Below, piece by piece: positions 6,945 through 12,342 of a DNA stretch of 12,342 nucleotides. A model generated the notes under the pieces. The model worked only from the letters and a program-made list of their open reading frames with translations. It made no database searches and had not been told where the DNA came from. Both the position numbers and the translations under genes were made by a program. The stretch comes from CAZSSM01 sp964609385 (GTDB lineage Bacteria; Planctomycetota; Planctomycetia; Isosphaerales; Isosphaeraceae): positions 1 to 12,342 of the forward strand of contig CAZSSM010000135.1 of assembly GCA_964609385.1 (NCBI GenBank), written 5' to 3'. Positions within the stretch are counted from its first letter, which is position 1, and each line of letters begins with the position of its first letter.

Positions 6945-7742
6945 ATGACTCGTGCACCCCTCGATTCCGAGACGCCTGAGGACGCCGAGGCCCCGACGTT
7001 CGCGGTGATCTTTCCAGCGGCGGGCCGCTCGACACGGTTTGCCGATCCGTCGCGGAAGAAGGTGGTCCACGAGATCGCTGGTCGCTCCGTCTGGATTCAC
7101 GCCGTCGCGCCGTTCGTTGAGCGGCCCGATGTGGTCGAGCGGGTCGTGGTGGTCGCGCCGGAGGACGTCGAGGGGTTCACCGAGGCCTATCGCGCGGTGT
7201 TGCGGTCCTGGCGGATCCGGGTCGTGGCGGGGGGCGCTGAGCGGTTCGAGTCGGTCGCACGAGGGCTGGCCCATCTCGAGTCGTCGGCCACGCATGTGGC
7301 GATCCACGACGCGGCGCGGCCGTGCTTGGACCCGGACGATCTGGATCGGCTCTTCCGAGCGGCGCGGACCGAGCCGGCGGTCGTCCTGGGCCATCCGGTT
7401 TCCGACACGCTCAAGCGGGTCGAGGTCGTTGAGGACGGCCGGATCACGATCTGCGAGACGTTGGACCGTGCGGCGATCTATGCGGTCCAGACGCCCCAGG
7501 TGGCGCGGCGATCGATCCTGGAACGGGCCTATGCCGAGCGGGGCCGCTTGGTCGCCGAGGGCGCGACGATCACCGACGACCTGCAATTGGTCGAGGCGCT
7601 CGGCCACCGCTGTCGGGTCGTCCCCGGATCGCGATGGAACCTCAAGGTGACCTATCGGGAGGACTTGGCCGTCGCCGAAGCCCTCCGGGCCGATCGCGGT
7701 TCCCTTCCTCCCGACATTGACGACAGGAGGAGTGTTGTCTGA
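6945..7742 (+). CDS. ispD: 2-C-methyl-D-erythritol 4-phosphate cytidylyltransferase
   Basis: This 265-residue enzyme transfers CMP from CTP to MEP, the third step of the non-mevalonate isoprenoid pathway. The nucleotide loop is PAAGRSTRF with Arg31, followed by the conserved Lys (K38/K39). VAGGAERFESVARGL and HDAARP (121-126) follow, then ETLDR with Arg175, TPQ with Thr183, TITDD (209-212) and NLKVT with Lys234, matching the substrate-binding positions of characterised IspD. The length is slightly over the usual ~230, owing to about 17 extra N-terminal residues and a short hydrophilic tail. ATG at 6945 has GGAG at 6930-6933. An in-frame start nearer PAAG would be shorter, but I see no better signal. 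No ispF or ispE is adjacent. The gene is divergent from the mrr-like gene and is followed by an AT-rich islet. Confidence 0.92.
   Translation: MTRAPLDSETPEDAEAPTFAVIFPAAGRSTRFADPSRKKVVHEIAGRSVWIHAVAPFVERPDVVERVVVVAPEDVEGFTEAYRAVLRSWRIRVVAGGAERFESVARGLAHLESSATHVAIHDAARPCLDPDDLDRLFRAARTEPAVVLGHPVSDTLKRVEVVEDGRITICETLDRAAIYAVQTPQVARRSILERAYAERGRLVAEGATITDDLQLVEALGHRCRVVPGSRWNLKVTYREDLAVAEALRADRGSLPPDIDDRRSVV
7719..7739 (+). terminator. Possible intrinsic terminator at the end of ispD
   Basis: GACGACA and TGTTGTC can pair (7 bp, one G-U) around GGAGGAG, ending at the ispD stop, and T-rich sequence follows (TTTTCT, then TTTTTG and TTTTT runs to 7770). The stem is weak, and the GGAGGAG loop could instead pair with TTCCTCC at 7705-7711, so this is tentative. 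Confidence 0.35.
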
Positions 7743-7833
7743 TTTTCTGGAGGTTTTTGTTTGTGTTTTTAGACGAATTGTCGGTTTTTCTAGTTTTGCT
7801 TTTTCGATTCCAGTTTGTCGCTAGATTTTGATC
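7743..7833 (+). promoter_or_regulatory. T-rich leader region before the HTH gene
   Basis: This stretch is markedly AT-rich against the GC-rich surroundings, with repeated T-runs on the + strand. TAGATT at 7822-7827 resembles a -10 box, but it lies only 6 bases before the ATG at 7834 and has no well-spaced -35. If it were used, the mRNA would be nearly leaderless, which would fit the absence of a Shine-Dalgarno. Otherwise the region mainly marks the islet boundary. Confidence 0.3.
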
Positions 7834-8235
7834 ATGAATCTTGAAACTTTCCGCGACAAACTGAGGCTTTTGCTTGAAGAGAATAGGTTTACAAATCCGT
7901 CTGCTCACAAGGCACTGAGCCAAGCAGGCTTGCTTACGAAGCGTGCTACTTTTTATCTGAATTTCAAAGACCGTGATCCGCCACTTAGTGAAGTGATTAC
8001 GATCTGCAAGTTCTTTGGCGTGTCGCTTGATTCGATTTGCGATGAGACGGGTGATGTCGCTCGTTCCGGCAAGCTTGACCCAAAGCTAGAAATCGTCATG
8101 AACCTTGTTAAGAAAATCGGTCCCGACACGGTGCTTGAAATTCTGGCCGGTGTGACCGATCCGCTCGAACGTCAATCGAGGCCGCGAGCGTTGCGGACCG
8201 AAGACCTTCGCCCCATCGACGGCAAACTGGAATAA
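7834..8235 (+). CDS. Small XRE-like helix-turn-helix protein
   Basis: The 133-residue product begins with ATG at 7834; an in-frame TTG lies two codons upstream but is less likely. Residues 5-70 look like a lambda-repressor/XRE-type DNA-binding domain: FRDKLRLLLEEN, SAHKALSQAGL, a putative recognition region TKRATFYLNFKDRDPP, then SEVITICKFFGVSLDSIC, the usual closing helices (LxxIxKxLxVSLDxL). Residues 80-110 may form another helical pair, and the tail is charged. It is probably a transcriptional regulator, perhaps of its own two-gene unit. Codon use is unlike its neighbours: GC is about 47% by hand count in 7861-7920, and A/T-ending codons are common, which suggests foreign origin. No Shine-Dalgarno is visible. 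The next gene starts 5 bp after its stop. Confidence 0.68.
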   Translation: MNLETFRDKLRLLLEENRFTNPSAHKALSQAGLLTKRATFYLNFKDRDPPLSEVITICKFFGVSLDSICDETGDVARSGKLDPKLEIVMNLVKKIGPDTVLEILAGVTDPLERQSRPRALRTEDLRPIDGKLE

Positions 8236-8240
8236 ATCTC

Positions 8241-8546
8241 ATGATATTCTCAACAATCAATTTAATCATAAGGACGGCGGGTGCCGTCGCATTAGTCAAA
8301 AACACGTTTGACCTAGAAACCCGCCGAAAGAAGTCCTATGAAAAGACGATCCGTTATCACGGCACGGATCGGATCGGGCAGATCTTTCGGTCGGCAGGAC
8401 TTTCGGACGGCATCCCGATCGAGGATTTCGACGCGGTCTTGGCCAAGGCCGAAGCGATCCGCGAGGTCCTAGAAAACCCGCCCCCCCGACCGGCGATGCC
8501 GCCCCCCTTGCCCACCAACCGAAACTCAGCGGTCCGAGGACGATAA
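8241..8546 (+). CDS. Small unrecognised protein with hydrophobic N-terminus
   Basis: I do not recognise this 101-residue protein. ATG at 8241 lies 5 bp after the stop of the HTH gene, with GGAA about 8 bases upstream, so the two are probably co-transcribed. Residues 2-19 (IFSTINLIIRTAGAVALV) are hydrophobic with one Arg and could anchor it in the membrane or form a buried helix. A basic stretch (ETRRKKSYEKTIRYHG) follows, then an apparently globular helical segment (RIGQIFRSAGL, DAVLAKAEAIREVLE), and a proline-rich basic tail from about residue 79. Composition shifts from AT-rich at the 5' end to GC-rich at the 3' end, as if the islet boundary runs through it. A small partner of the regulator, such as a toxin or antitoxin, is possible, but nothing in the sequence demonstrates it. 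Confidence 0.55.
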   Translation: MIFSTINLIIRTAGAVALVKNTFDLETRRKKSYEKTIRYHGTDRIGQIFRSAGLSDGIPIEDFDAVLAKAEAIREVLENPPPRPAMPPPLPTNRNSAVRGR

Positions 8547-8673
8547 TCTGATCAGTCGCAGGCAAACCCAAACCAGTCCGAGCCGGTAACACCACGTATC
8601 AGGTCGCCGATGACCTTGGTAGAGACTGACCTTGAGGTTGGAACGTTGGTCAGCACGATGAGAGTTCTGACGA
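8547..8673. other. Convergent intergenic gap
   Basis: This stretch separates the small + strand gene from the 3' end of the exported protein gene. I see no RNA gene, no clear terminator hairpin with a T-run on either strand and no convincing ORF. GGTC/GACC at 8604-8617 is only a 4-bp stem. Confidence 0.5.
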
Positions 8674-9816
8674 TCAGCGTTCGGTTTTTCGAGAGTGGTC
8701 GGTGTACCGGAAGCGGTCGCTAAACTCGATGACAAACCGATCAGAGAGGGCTTGGAGCACGAATCCGTCCCAGATTTTCGTCATGCTCATTCCTTCGGCG
8801 AGCGTACGGCGGGCCAATCGATCCGGAAATTGTTGGTCGCGGAGCGACTCAAACTCGGCTCGACGCTCCGGATCGACTTCGGTCAGCCGCGCCTGGAAGA
8901 AGGCCTCGAACCGCTCTTCAGGGGTGATCGCTGAGAGGGCTTTGAGGGCTCCGACGACGGCGTTGTCGTTGAAATCGGCTTTGGCCTCAGTGACGAACTG
9001 CTCCAGGGCGTCCTTGACCGGATCGGTCCGGTAGACCATGGCGAGGTTGACCAGGTCTTCGCGTGACTCCTCATAGATGACCTCGGGGAGCCAAACGATC
9101 ATCCGATGGACCTGTTCCGGGTCACGGGTCAGCATGGCGGCGAAGGCCAGGTTGTGGATCGTGATCGGGGGGACCGGCGTGGCGCGGACGGCCTCCAGAT
9201 CGATCGCTTTGGCCACCGCCGCGCCGGCAGCCTCATGATTGAGGATCGAGGCCAACAGCAGGGCATTGGAGGGTCGGAGCGGGTCGGTCGTCCAGCGCTC
9301 GTCCTCCACGTCGGCCAGTTCCAGCAGATCGGCCACATCGATCCCTTGCGGCATGACGAAGGCGTATTGGAAGTAGGTCGAGACTTGGGCTCCGCTCCAG
9401 CGTGCATAGGCCCATTTCGGGGGCATCTGCACCATCCCGACGAAGAGCCAACCGATTCGCTGCTGCATCAGAATGAAGGCATCGACCTTCGCCTCGGGCG
9501 TCAGTTTACTCTGGGCCAGGTCCTGCAAGACCTCGACGAAGACGTCGTCCTGAAACAACTCGGCGGTCGTGTATTGCCCGACGTATTCGCGAGCGGCCTT
9601 CTCGAAGACAACCGTGTCCTCGGCCGGCGCGCCGCCCTGGTCCGGGTCCGCTTCGGGAGGATTCCCGGTGATGAGACCTTCCGGCGCGGATTTCCGATCC
9701 CCCGCCCCGTCGTCTTTCTCCTGCGCCTTGGCGACTGGCACGGCAAGAACCAGCAGCGCCACGATGACTCCGCGACCCACACTTGCGTACCAAGGTCCGG
9801 TTCGTTCGATCCGCAT
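8674..9816 (-). CDS. Exported protein of unknown function, mostly helical
   Basis: This 380-residue protein has an N-terminal signal peptide: basic residues up to R15, a hydrophobic core at about 17-28 (VIVALLVLAVPV) and a likely signal peptidase I site AKA|QE after residue 31. Residues 32-70 are a charged, low-complexity linker. The remainder is Ala/Leu/Glu-rich and appears to be almost entirely alpha-helical, with helices of 12-20 residues that could stack as HEAT- or TPR-like repeats, but I could not define a repeat consensus. No catalytic motif is recognised, and there is no lipobox Cys. ATG at 9816 has a good Shine-Dalgarno (GGGGAG, 9828-9823 on the - strand, 6 bases away). It is monocistronic as far as visible and divergent from the glycosyltransferase cluster. 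It is probably a periplasmic protein typical of planctomycete proteomes. Confidence 0.75.
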   Translation of the reverse strand: MRIERTGPWYASVGRGVIVALLVLAVPVAKAQEKDDGAGDRKSAPEGLITGNPPEADPDQGGAPAEDTVVFEKAAREYVGQYTTAELFQDDVFVEVLQDLAQSKLTPEAKVDAFILMQQRIGWLFVGMVQMPPKWAYARWSGAQVSTYFQYAFVMPQGIDVADLLELADVEDERWTTDPLRPSNALLLASILNHEAAGAAVAKAIDLEAVRATPVPPITIHNLAFAAMLTRDPEQVHRMIVWLPEVIYEESREDLVNLAMVYRTDPVKDALEQFVTEAKADFNDNAVVGALKALSAITPEERFEAFFQARLTEVDPERRAEFESLRDQQFPDRLARRTLAEGMSMTKIWDGFVLQALSDRFVIEFSDRFRYTDHSRKTER

Positions 9817-10109
9817 CGATCTCTCCCCATTTGACGCGCGGGAGGCGGTCTTTGAAGCCCGGCTGAGCCCCGAGCACAGGTCGATCCGTCATCTCAGACC
9901 GAATTCCCTCCCACGTCGACGGTATCCTCCACGCACGCACGGGGCAAGAACCGGGTCGGATCTTGAGGATTTTCACTGGAGGGAATCGTCGTTATTTCCG
10001 ATACAACCGTCAGGGTTGGTCGGCCCTTGTGGTTTCGTCCCGACGCGTCGCGTGGGGTTTCGACCGGTTAGGGTCACTCCGGGATCGTGGAAGGGCGAGG
10101 TCAAAGGTG
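9817..10109. other. Divergent intergenic region before the glycosyltransferase cluster
   Basis: These 293 bases lie between the exported protein gene and the GT-B-like gene and should carry both promoters. The frame of the downstream gene stays open back to 9963, but the 49 extra residues are Arg-rich and unlike a protein start. I see no RNA gene or strong hairpin. The Shine-Dalgarno of the downstream gene is GAGG at 10097-10100. Confidence 0.45.
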
Positions 10110-11156
10110 ATGGACGACCGATCGAATGGCCCCGAAGCGACATCCGCCACGCGGGCGCTGATCGTCATCCCGGGTTCGGTCAATCACTTCTACAACACGG
10201 CGGGCCGGCGGGTTGCCGAGGCGTTGTCGACGTTGGGATACCAGACCCGCCTGGCCGACCCCAGCCAGTTGGTCTCGGGGTCGAGTTGGGGCGAACTCTG
10301 CCTGATCATCAACATCGCCGAGGTCGGCCACGCCGCCCGCGCCTTGGGCTTGGACGAGGTGGCCTGGCTGAAACGGCTCCGCGCCCGGTTCGCCTTCATC
10401 GGGTCGTTGGGGATGGAATCGGTGCACACCGAGTGGTTTGGGCAGATCGCGCAGTTGAGCCGACGGACCGGCATCGAGATCGTCCTCGATCTCGGCCTCC
10501 TCGACCAGGAGGATCAGATCACCCCCGCCGACCGACGGAATGTGACCTACCGGTTCGTCCCGGACGGCCTGACCGATTCGGAGCGGGTCGGTTTCGAGTC
10601 TCGGAGGGACCAAGCCGGTCCGCGCCCGATCCCCTGGTGCTTCATCGGTCACCTGACATCCCAGCGCGCCGCCTTCGTCGACGAGTTGGTCCATCGGATC
10701 GATCCCCGCGGCTTCGCCTACATGCCGGGGGTCGAGCCATACACCGAGGTCGGCTCGCCGCACTTGAACCATGACCAGTTCCTCCGGGTCCTGGAACACT
10801 CCGACTACCATGTCTGGTGTTCGCATCACGATTCGTTTTACATGGAGCTCGAGCGGTTCCGCCTCTCGGCCCTGACCGGGTGCATCCCGTTGAAGGTCAT
10901 GATGGGGGACTCGGCGATCCCAGAGGAGATTCCGCTTCGGAGTCTCGTCGTTCCGAGGGAGGACCTTCCTGCGGTGCTCCGACCCGAGCAGGTCGCCGAG
11001 GCGTGGTCGGTCTTGCGGGCCTTCTACGGGTCGCGTTGCCTGAGCGAATCGCTCGGGGCGGCCTTGCGTTCGCTGGGACTGAGGTTGCCGACGGCCTCGA
11101 GACCTCGGGAGTCGGAGCCCTCCGTTGAGGTGCTTCCGCTCCGCAAGTCGGCCTGA
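10110..11156 (+). CDS. GT-B-like glycosyltransferase (CgeB/GT4-like)
   Basis: This 348-residue protein probably moves a sugar from a nucleotide sugar to a cell-envelope or extracellular glycan. ATG at 10110 is chosen because GAGG lies 9 bases upstream; upstream in-frame starts at 10107 and 9963 lack this. The N-terminal half (ALIVIPGSVNHFYNTAGRRV, then LCLIINIAEV and FAFIGSLGMESVHT) alternates strands and helices as in a Rossmann-like domain. The second half contains PWCFIGHLTSQRAAFVDEL and FLRVLEHSDYHVWCSHH, then ELERFRLSALTGCIPLKV, which resembles the E-x-x-RFR-x-x-E-A-L-x-x-G-x-x-P segment of CgeB-like and GT4 enzymes that binds the sugar nucleotide. The second Glu of that motif reads Ser here. 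Specificity is unknown. A GT2-family gene starts 52 bp downstream. Classification rests on the C-terminal motif and the context. Confidence 0.62.
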   Translation: MDDRSNGPEATSATRALIVIPGSVNHFYNTAGRRVAEALSTLGYQTRLADPSQLVSGSSWGELCLIINIAEVGHAARALGLDEVAWLKRLRARFAFIGSLGMESVHTEWFGQIAQLSRRTGIEIVLDLGLLDQEDQITPADRRNVTYRFVPDGLTDSERVGFESRRDQAGPRPIPWCFIGHLTSQRAAFVDELVHRIDPRGFAYMPGVEPYTEVGSPHLNHDQFLRVLEHSDYHVWCSHHDSFYMELERFRLSALTGCIPLKVMMGDSAIPEEIPLRSLVVPREDLPAVLRPEQVAEAWSVLRAFYGSRCLSESLGAALRSLGLRLPTASRPRESEPSVEVLPLRKSA

Positions 11157-11194
11157 GCCTGAGGCCGAACACGCCAACAATTCCGAACGATCCC

Positions 11195-11199
11195 GGAGG
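11195..11199 (+). promoter_or_regulatory. Shine-Dalgarno deciding the GT2 start
   Basis: GGAGG lies 9 bases before ATG 11209. The frame is open upstream to a GTG at 11125, but that region overlaps the end of the previous gene and encodes nothing GT2-like, so 11209 is taken as the start. Confidence 0.7.
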
Positions 11200-11208
11200 T
11201 GTATCGGC

Positions 11209-12003
11209 ATGACCGGTTTGACGCCCAACGGCGTGACGATCGTGATCCCGAACTGGAACCACGAGATCTTCCTGGCGCGTTCGATCCAGTCGGCCTTGCG
11301 CGGCGTGGAGGCGTTGAGCGAGGCCGGTGTCGACGCCGAGGTGTTGGTCATCGACGACGCGTCGCGCGATGGCTCACTGGTCCTGCTCCGTCAGCTCGAG
11401 GCTCTGCATCATGGTCGCGGGCTCCGCATCCTGGCGCGTCGTCAGAACGGCGGGCTCGCCGCGGCACGCAACCTCGGGATCGCCGAAGCGCGATACCGCC
11501 ATATGGTCTTCATGGATGCCGACAACGAACTCGTGCCCGAGAACCTGCCCGTCGTCCACCGGGCCATCGTCGAGACCCGCGCCGCGATGGCCTATGGCAA
11601 CCTGCTGGTCCGCGAACTAGGCCAGAGCACCGCGCATCATGCCTTGAGCAACACCAGCTTCCAGACCAAAATCTTCGACTACGGCGGCAACTACATCGAC
11701 GCCTTCGCCATGATCGACCGGATCCAGGTCATCGACGCCGGTTGGCTCAGCGATGCCTGTTCGGCCCATGAGGACTACGAACTCTGGCTCCACCTGGCGA
11801 CGTCGGGTCGGACTCTCGTCTTCGTCCCCGTCACGTTGGGATATTACTACGTACTCCCCAATTCGATGATCAAGGAAGATCAATCGATCAACATCCGGGC
11901 CAACGGCAAGGCCCGTCGAATGTTCAATCAAATCAATGCACGATCGCTGCTCCCCTTGCGGACGTGCTGTCGGCGTTATCATCCCGACCTCGGCGAGATC
12001 TGA
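11209..12003 (+). CDS. GT2-family glycosyltransferase
   Basis: This 264-residue protein has a GT-A fold of family 2. VTIVIPNWNHEIFLARSIQSAL opens the fold, IDDASRDGS (48-56) contacts the nucleotide, NGGLAAARNLGI and MVFMDADNE carry the metal-binding DAD (103-105), and AHEDYELWLHLA carries the likely catalytic-base Glu/Asp pair (188-189). Such enzymes are inverting transferases that add sugars to polysaccharide, lipid or protein acceptors at the cytoplasmic face. No membrane segment is present and the length is about that of the bare catalytic domain, so it is probably soluble or peripherally associated. The sugar cannot be told from sequence. It follows the GT-B-like gene by 52 bp and precedes another gene by 120 bp, all on the same strand, suggesting one glycan-building locus. 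Confidence 0.88.
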   Translation: MTGLTPNGVTIVIPNWNHEIFLARSIQSALRGVEALSEAGVDAEVLVIDDASRDGSLVLLRQLEALHHGRGLRILARRQNGGLAAARNLGIAEARYRHMVFMDADNELVPENLPVVHRAIVETRAAMAYGNLLVRELGQSTAHHALSNTSFQTKIFDYGGNYIDAFAMIDRIQVIDAGWLSDACSAHEDYELWLHLATSGRTLVFVPVTLGYYYVLPNSMIKEDQSINIRANGKARRMFNQINARSLLPLRTCCRRYHPDLGEI

Positions 12004-12080
12004 GATCCGTCGCCCCACCGGCCGGAGTCCGCGTGGACGATGGAGGAGACCTCGAAGGGTGACGGACCCGCATCATCCGG

Positions 12081-12108
12081 TTGGCGGCCGCGCGGCCCCC
12101 TTTGGCGG
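12081..12108 (+). repeat. Palindrome flanked by TTGGCGG direct repeats
   Basis: GGCCGCGCGGCC (12086-12097) is a perfect palindrome. TTGGCGG occurs at 12081-12087 and 12102-12108, 21 bp apart (about two helical turns), directly before the Shine-Dalgarno of the next gene. It could be an operator or leader hairpin, though such symmetry is easier to get by chance in GC-rich DNA. Confidence 0.3.
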
Positions 12109-12123
12109 ACGGAAGGAACTGGC

Positions 12124-12342
12124 ATGAGTGGTCTGGGACTTGGGACCGAGTCACACCTGTCGATCGCCGGGGTCAGCCGGGTCGTCGAGCAGTACCGGGC
12201 TCGGCTGGTCTGCGACGGGGGCGCAGCCGAACCGGAGAGCGGGTCGCTCTCGGCGCTCGATGGGATGCTGCTGAGCCTCTACCTGCAATGTCGGGGCGAG
12301 GTGAGCGTCGTGATCGACCACGCCGCCGGGACCACCTTGGGG
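12124..12342 (+). CDS. Unrecognised protein, 3' partial
   Basis: The frame starts at ATG 12124 and runs open through the window end (73 residues). A strong Shine-Dalgarno (GGAAGGA, 12111-12117) sits 6 bases upstream. The visible part begins MSGLGLGTESHLSIAGVSR and continues with helical, acidic and hydrophobic stretches (LDGMLLSLYLQC, then VSVVIDHAAGTTLG). There is no signal peptide or recognised motif. Codon use matches the neighbouring genes. Its position after two glycosyltransferases suggests a role in the same glycan locus, but that is inference from context only. Confidence 0.65.
   Translation, partial: MSGLGLGTESHLSIAGVSRVVEQYRARLVCDGGAAEPESGSLSALDGMLLSLYLQCRGEVSVVIDHAAGTTLG

Noticed and set aside
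8526..8735. Small - strand frame of 69 codons after the exported protein gene
   Set aside because: It overlaps the 3' ends of both neighbouring genes, has no ribosome-binding site worth noting and an implausible composition.
9106..9834. + strand open frame of 242 codons across the exported protein gene
   Set aside because: The - strand frame has a signal peptide, a good Shine-Dalgarno and balanced composition; the + frame runs through the signal peptide antisense.
9963..10109. 49-residue N-terminal extension of the GT-B-like protein
   Set aside because: The extension is Arg-rich and lacks a Shine-Dalgarno at 9963, whereas ATG 10110 has GAGG at the right distance.
11125..11208. Upstream GTG start for the GT2 gene
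   Set aside because: It would overlap the previous gene and add 28 non-GT2-like residues; ATG 11209 has a strong GGAGG.
10101..11351. Open frame of 416 codons on the - strand opposite the GT-B-like gene
   Set aside because: High GC keeps antisense frames open. The + strand frame has a Shine-Dalgarno, protein-like strand/helix pattern and a GT motif; the - strand translation does not.
1..12342. CRISPR arrays, tRNA or rRNA genes, and transposase genes
   Set aside because: I looked for regularly spaced repeats, tRNA-like T-arm sequences and DDE or integrase motifs and found none.

Overview
The window is high-GC coding-dense DNA with strongly G/C-ending codons and modest gaps. The stand-alone eukaryote-like CoA flavoprotein, the non-mevalonate (MEP) isoprenoid gene, the trehalose gene set and the exported helical protein of unknown family together suggest a planctomycete (perhaps an Isosphaeraceae-like lineage). 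This placement is an inference; there is no rRNA or other marker here.

Left part (1-5126, + strand): trehalose metabolism. A 5'-truncated trehalose synthase fused to a maltokinase-type domain (TreS-Mak) is followed by malto-oligosyltrehalose trehalohydrolase (treZ). Both GH13 catalytic triads are intact. The maltokinase domain keeps its overall fold signature but has lost the catalytic Asp of the HGD motif (HGR here) and several neighbouring active-site residues. It looks like a pseudokinase, and this is the most striking observation in the window. The TreY partner of TreZ is not in the window.

Middle part (5110-6774, - strand): a probable two-gene unit, an Mrr-type restriction endonuclease followed by a phosphopantothenoylcysteine decarboxylase of the stand-alone HAL3/PPCDC type. 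The decarboxylase carries an unusual insertion of about 32 residues just before its substrate clamp. Its 3' end overlaps the 3' end of treZ by 17 bp. Divergent from this unit is ispD (6945-7742, +) of the MEP isoprenoid pathway; a 14-bp perfect palindrome lies in the divergent intergenic region, near the mrr start.

A distinctly AT-richer islet (about 7743-8300) follows ispD. It holds a small XRE-like helix-turn-helix gene and, 5 bp downstream, a small unrecognised protein with a hydrophobic N-terminus and a proline-rich tail. Composition and the lack of recognisable homologues suggest acquired DNA.

Right part: an exported protein of unknown function on the - strand (8674-9816). Divergent from it is a + strand cluster of a GT-B-like glycosyltransferase (10110-11156), a GT2-family glycosyltransferase (11209-12003) and the start of a further gene (12124 to the window end). 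These look like part of a cell-surface glycan locus.
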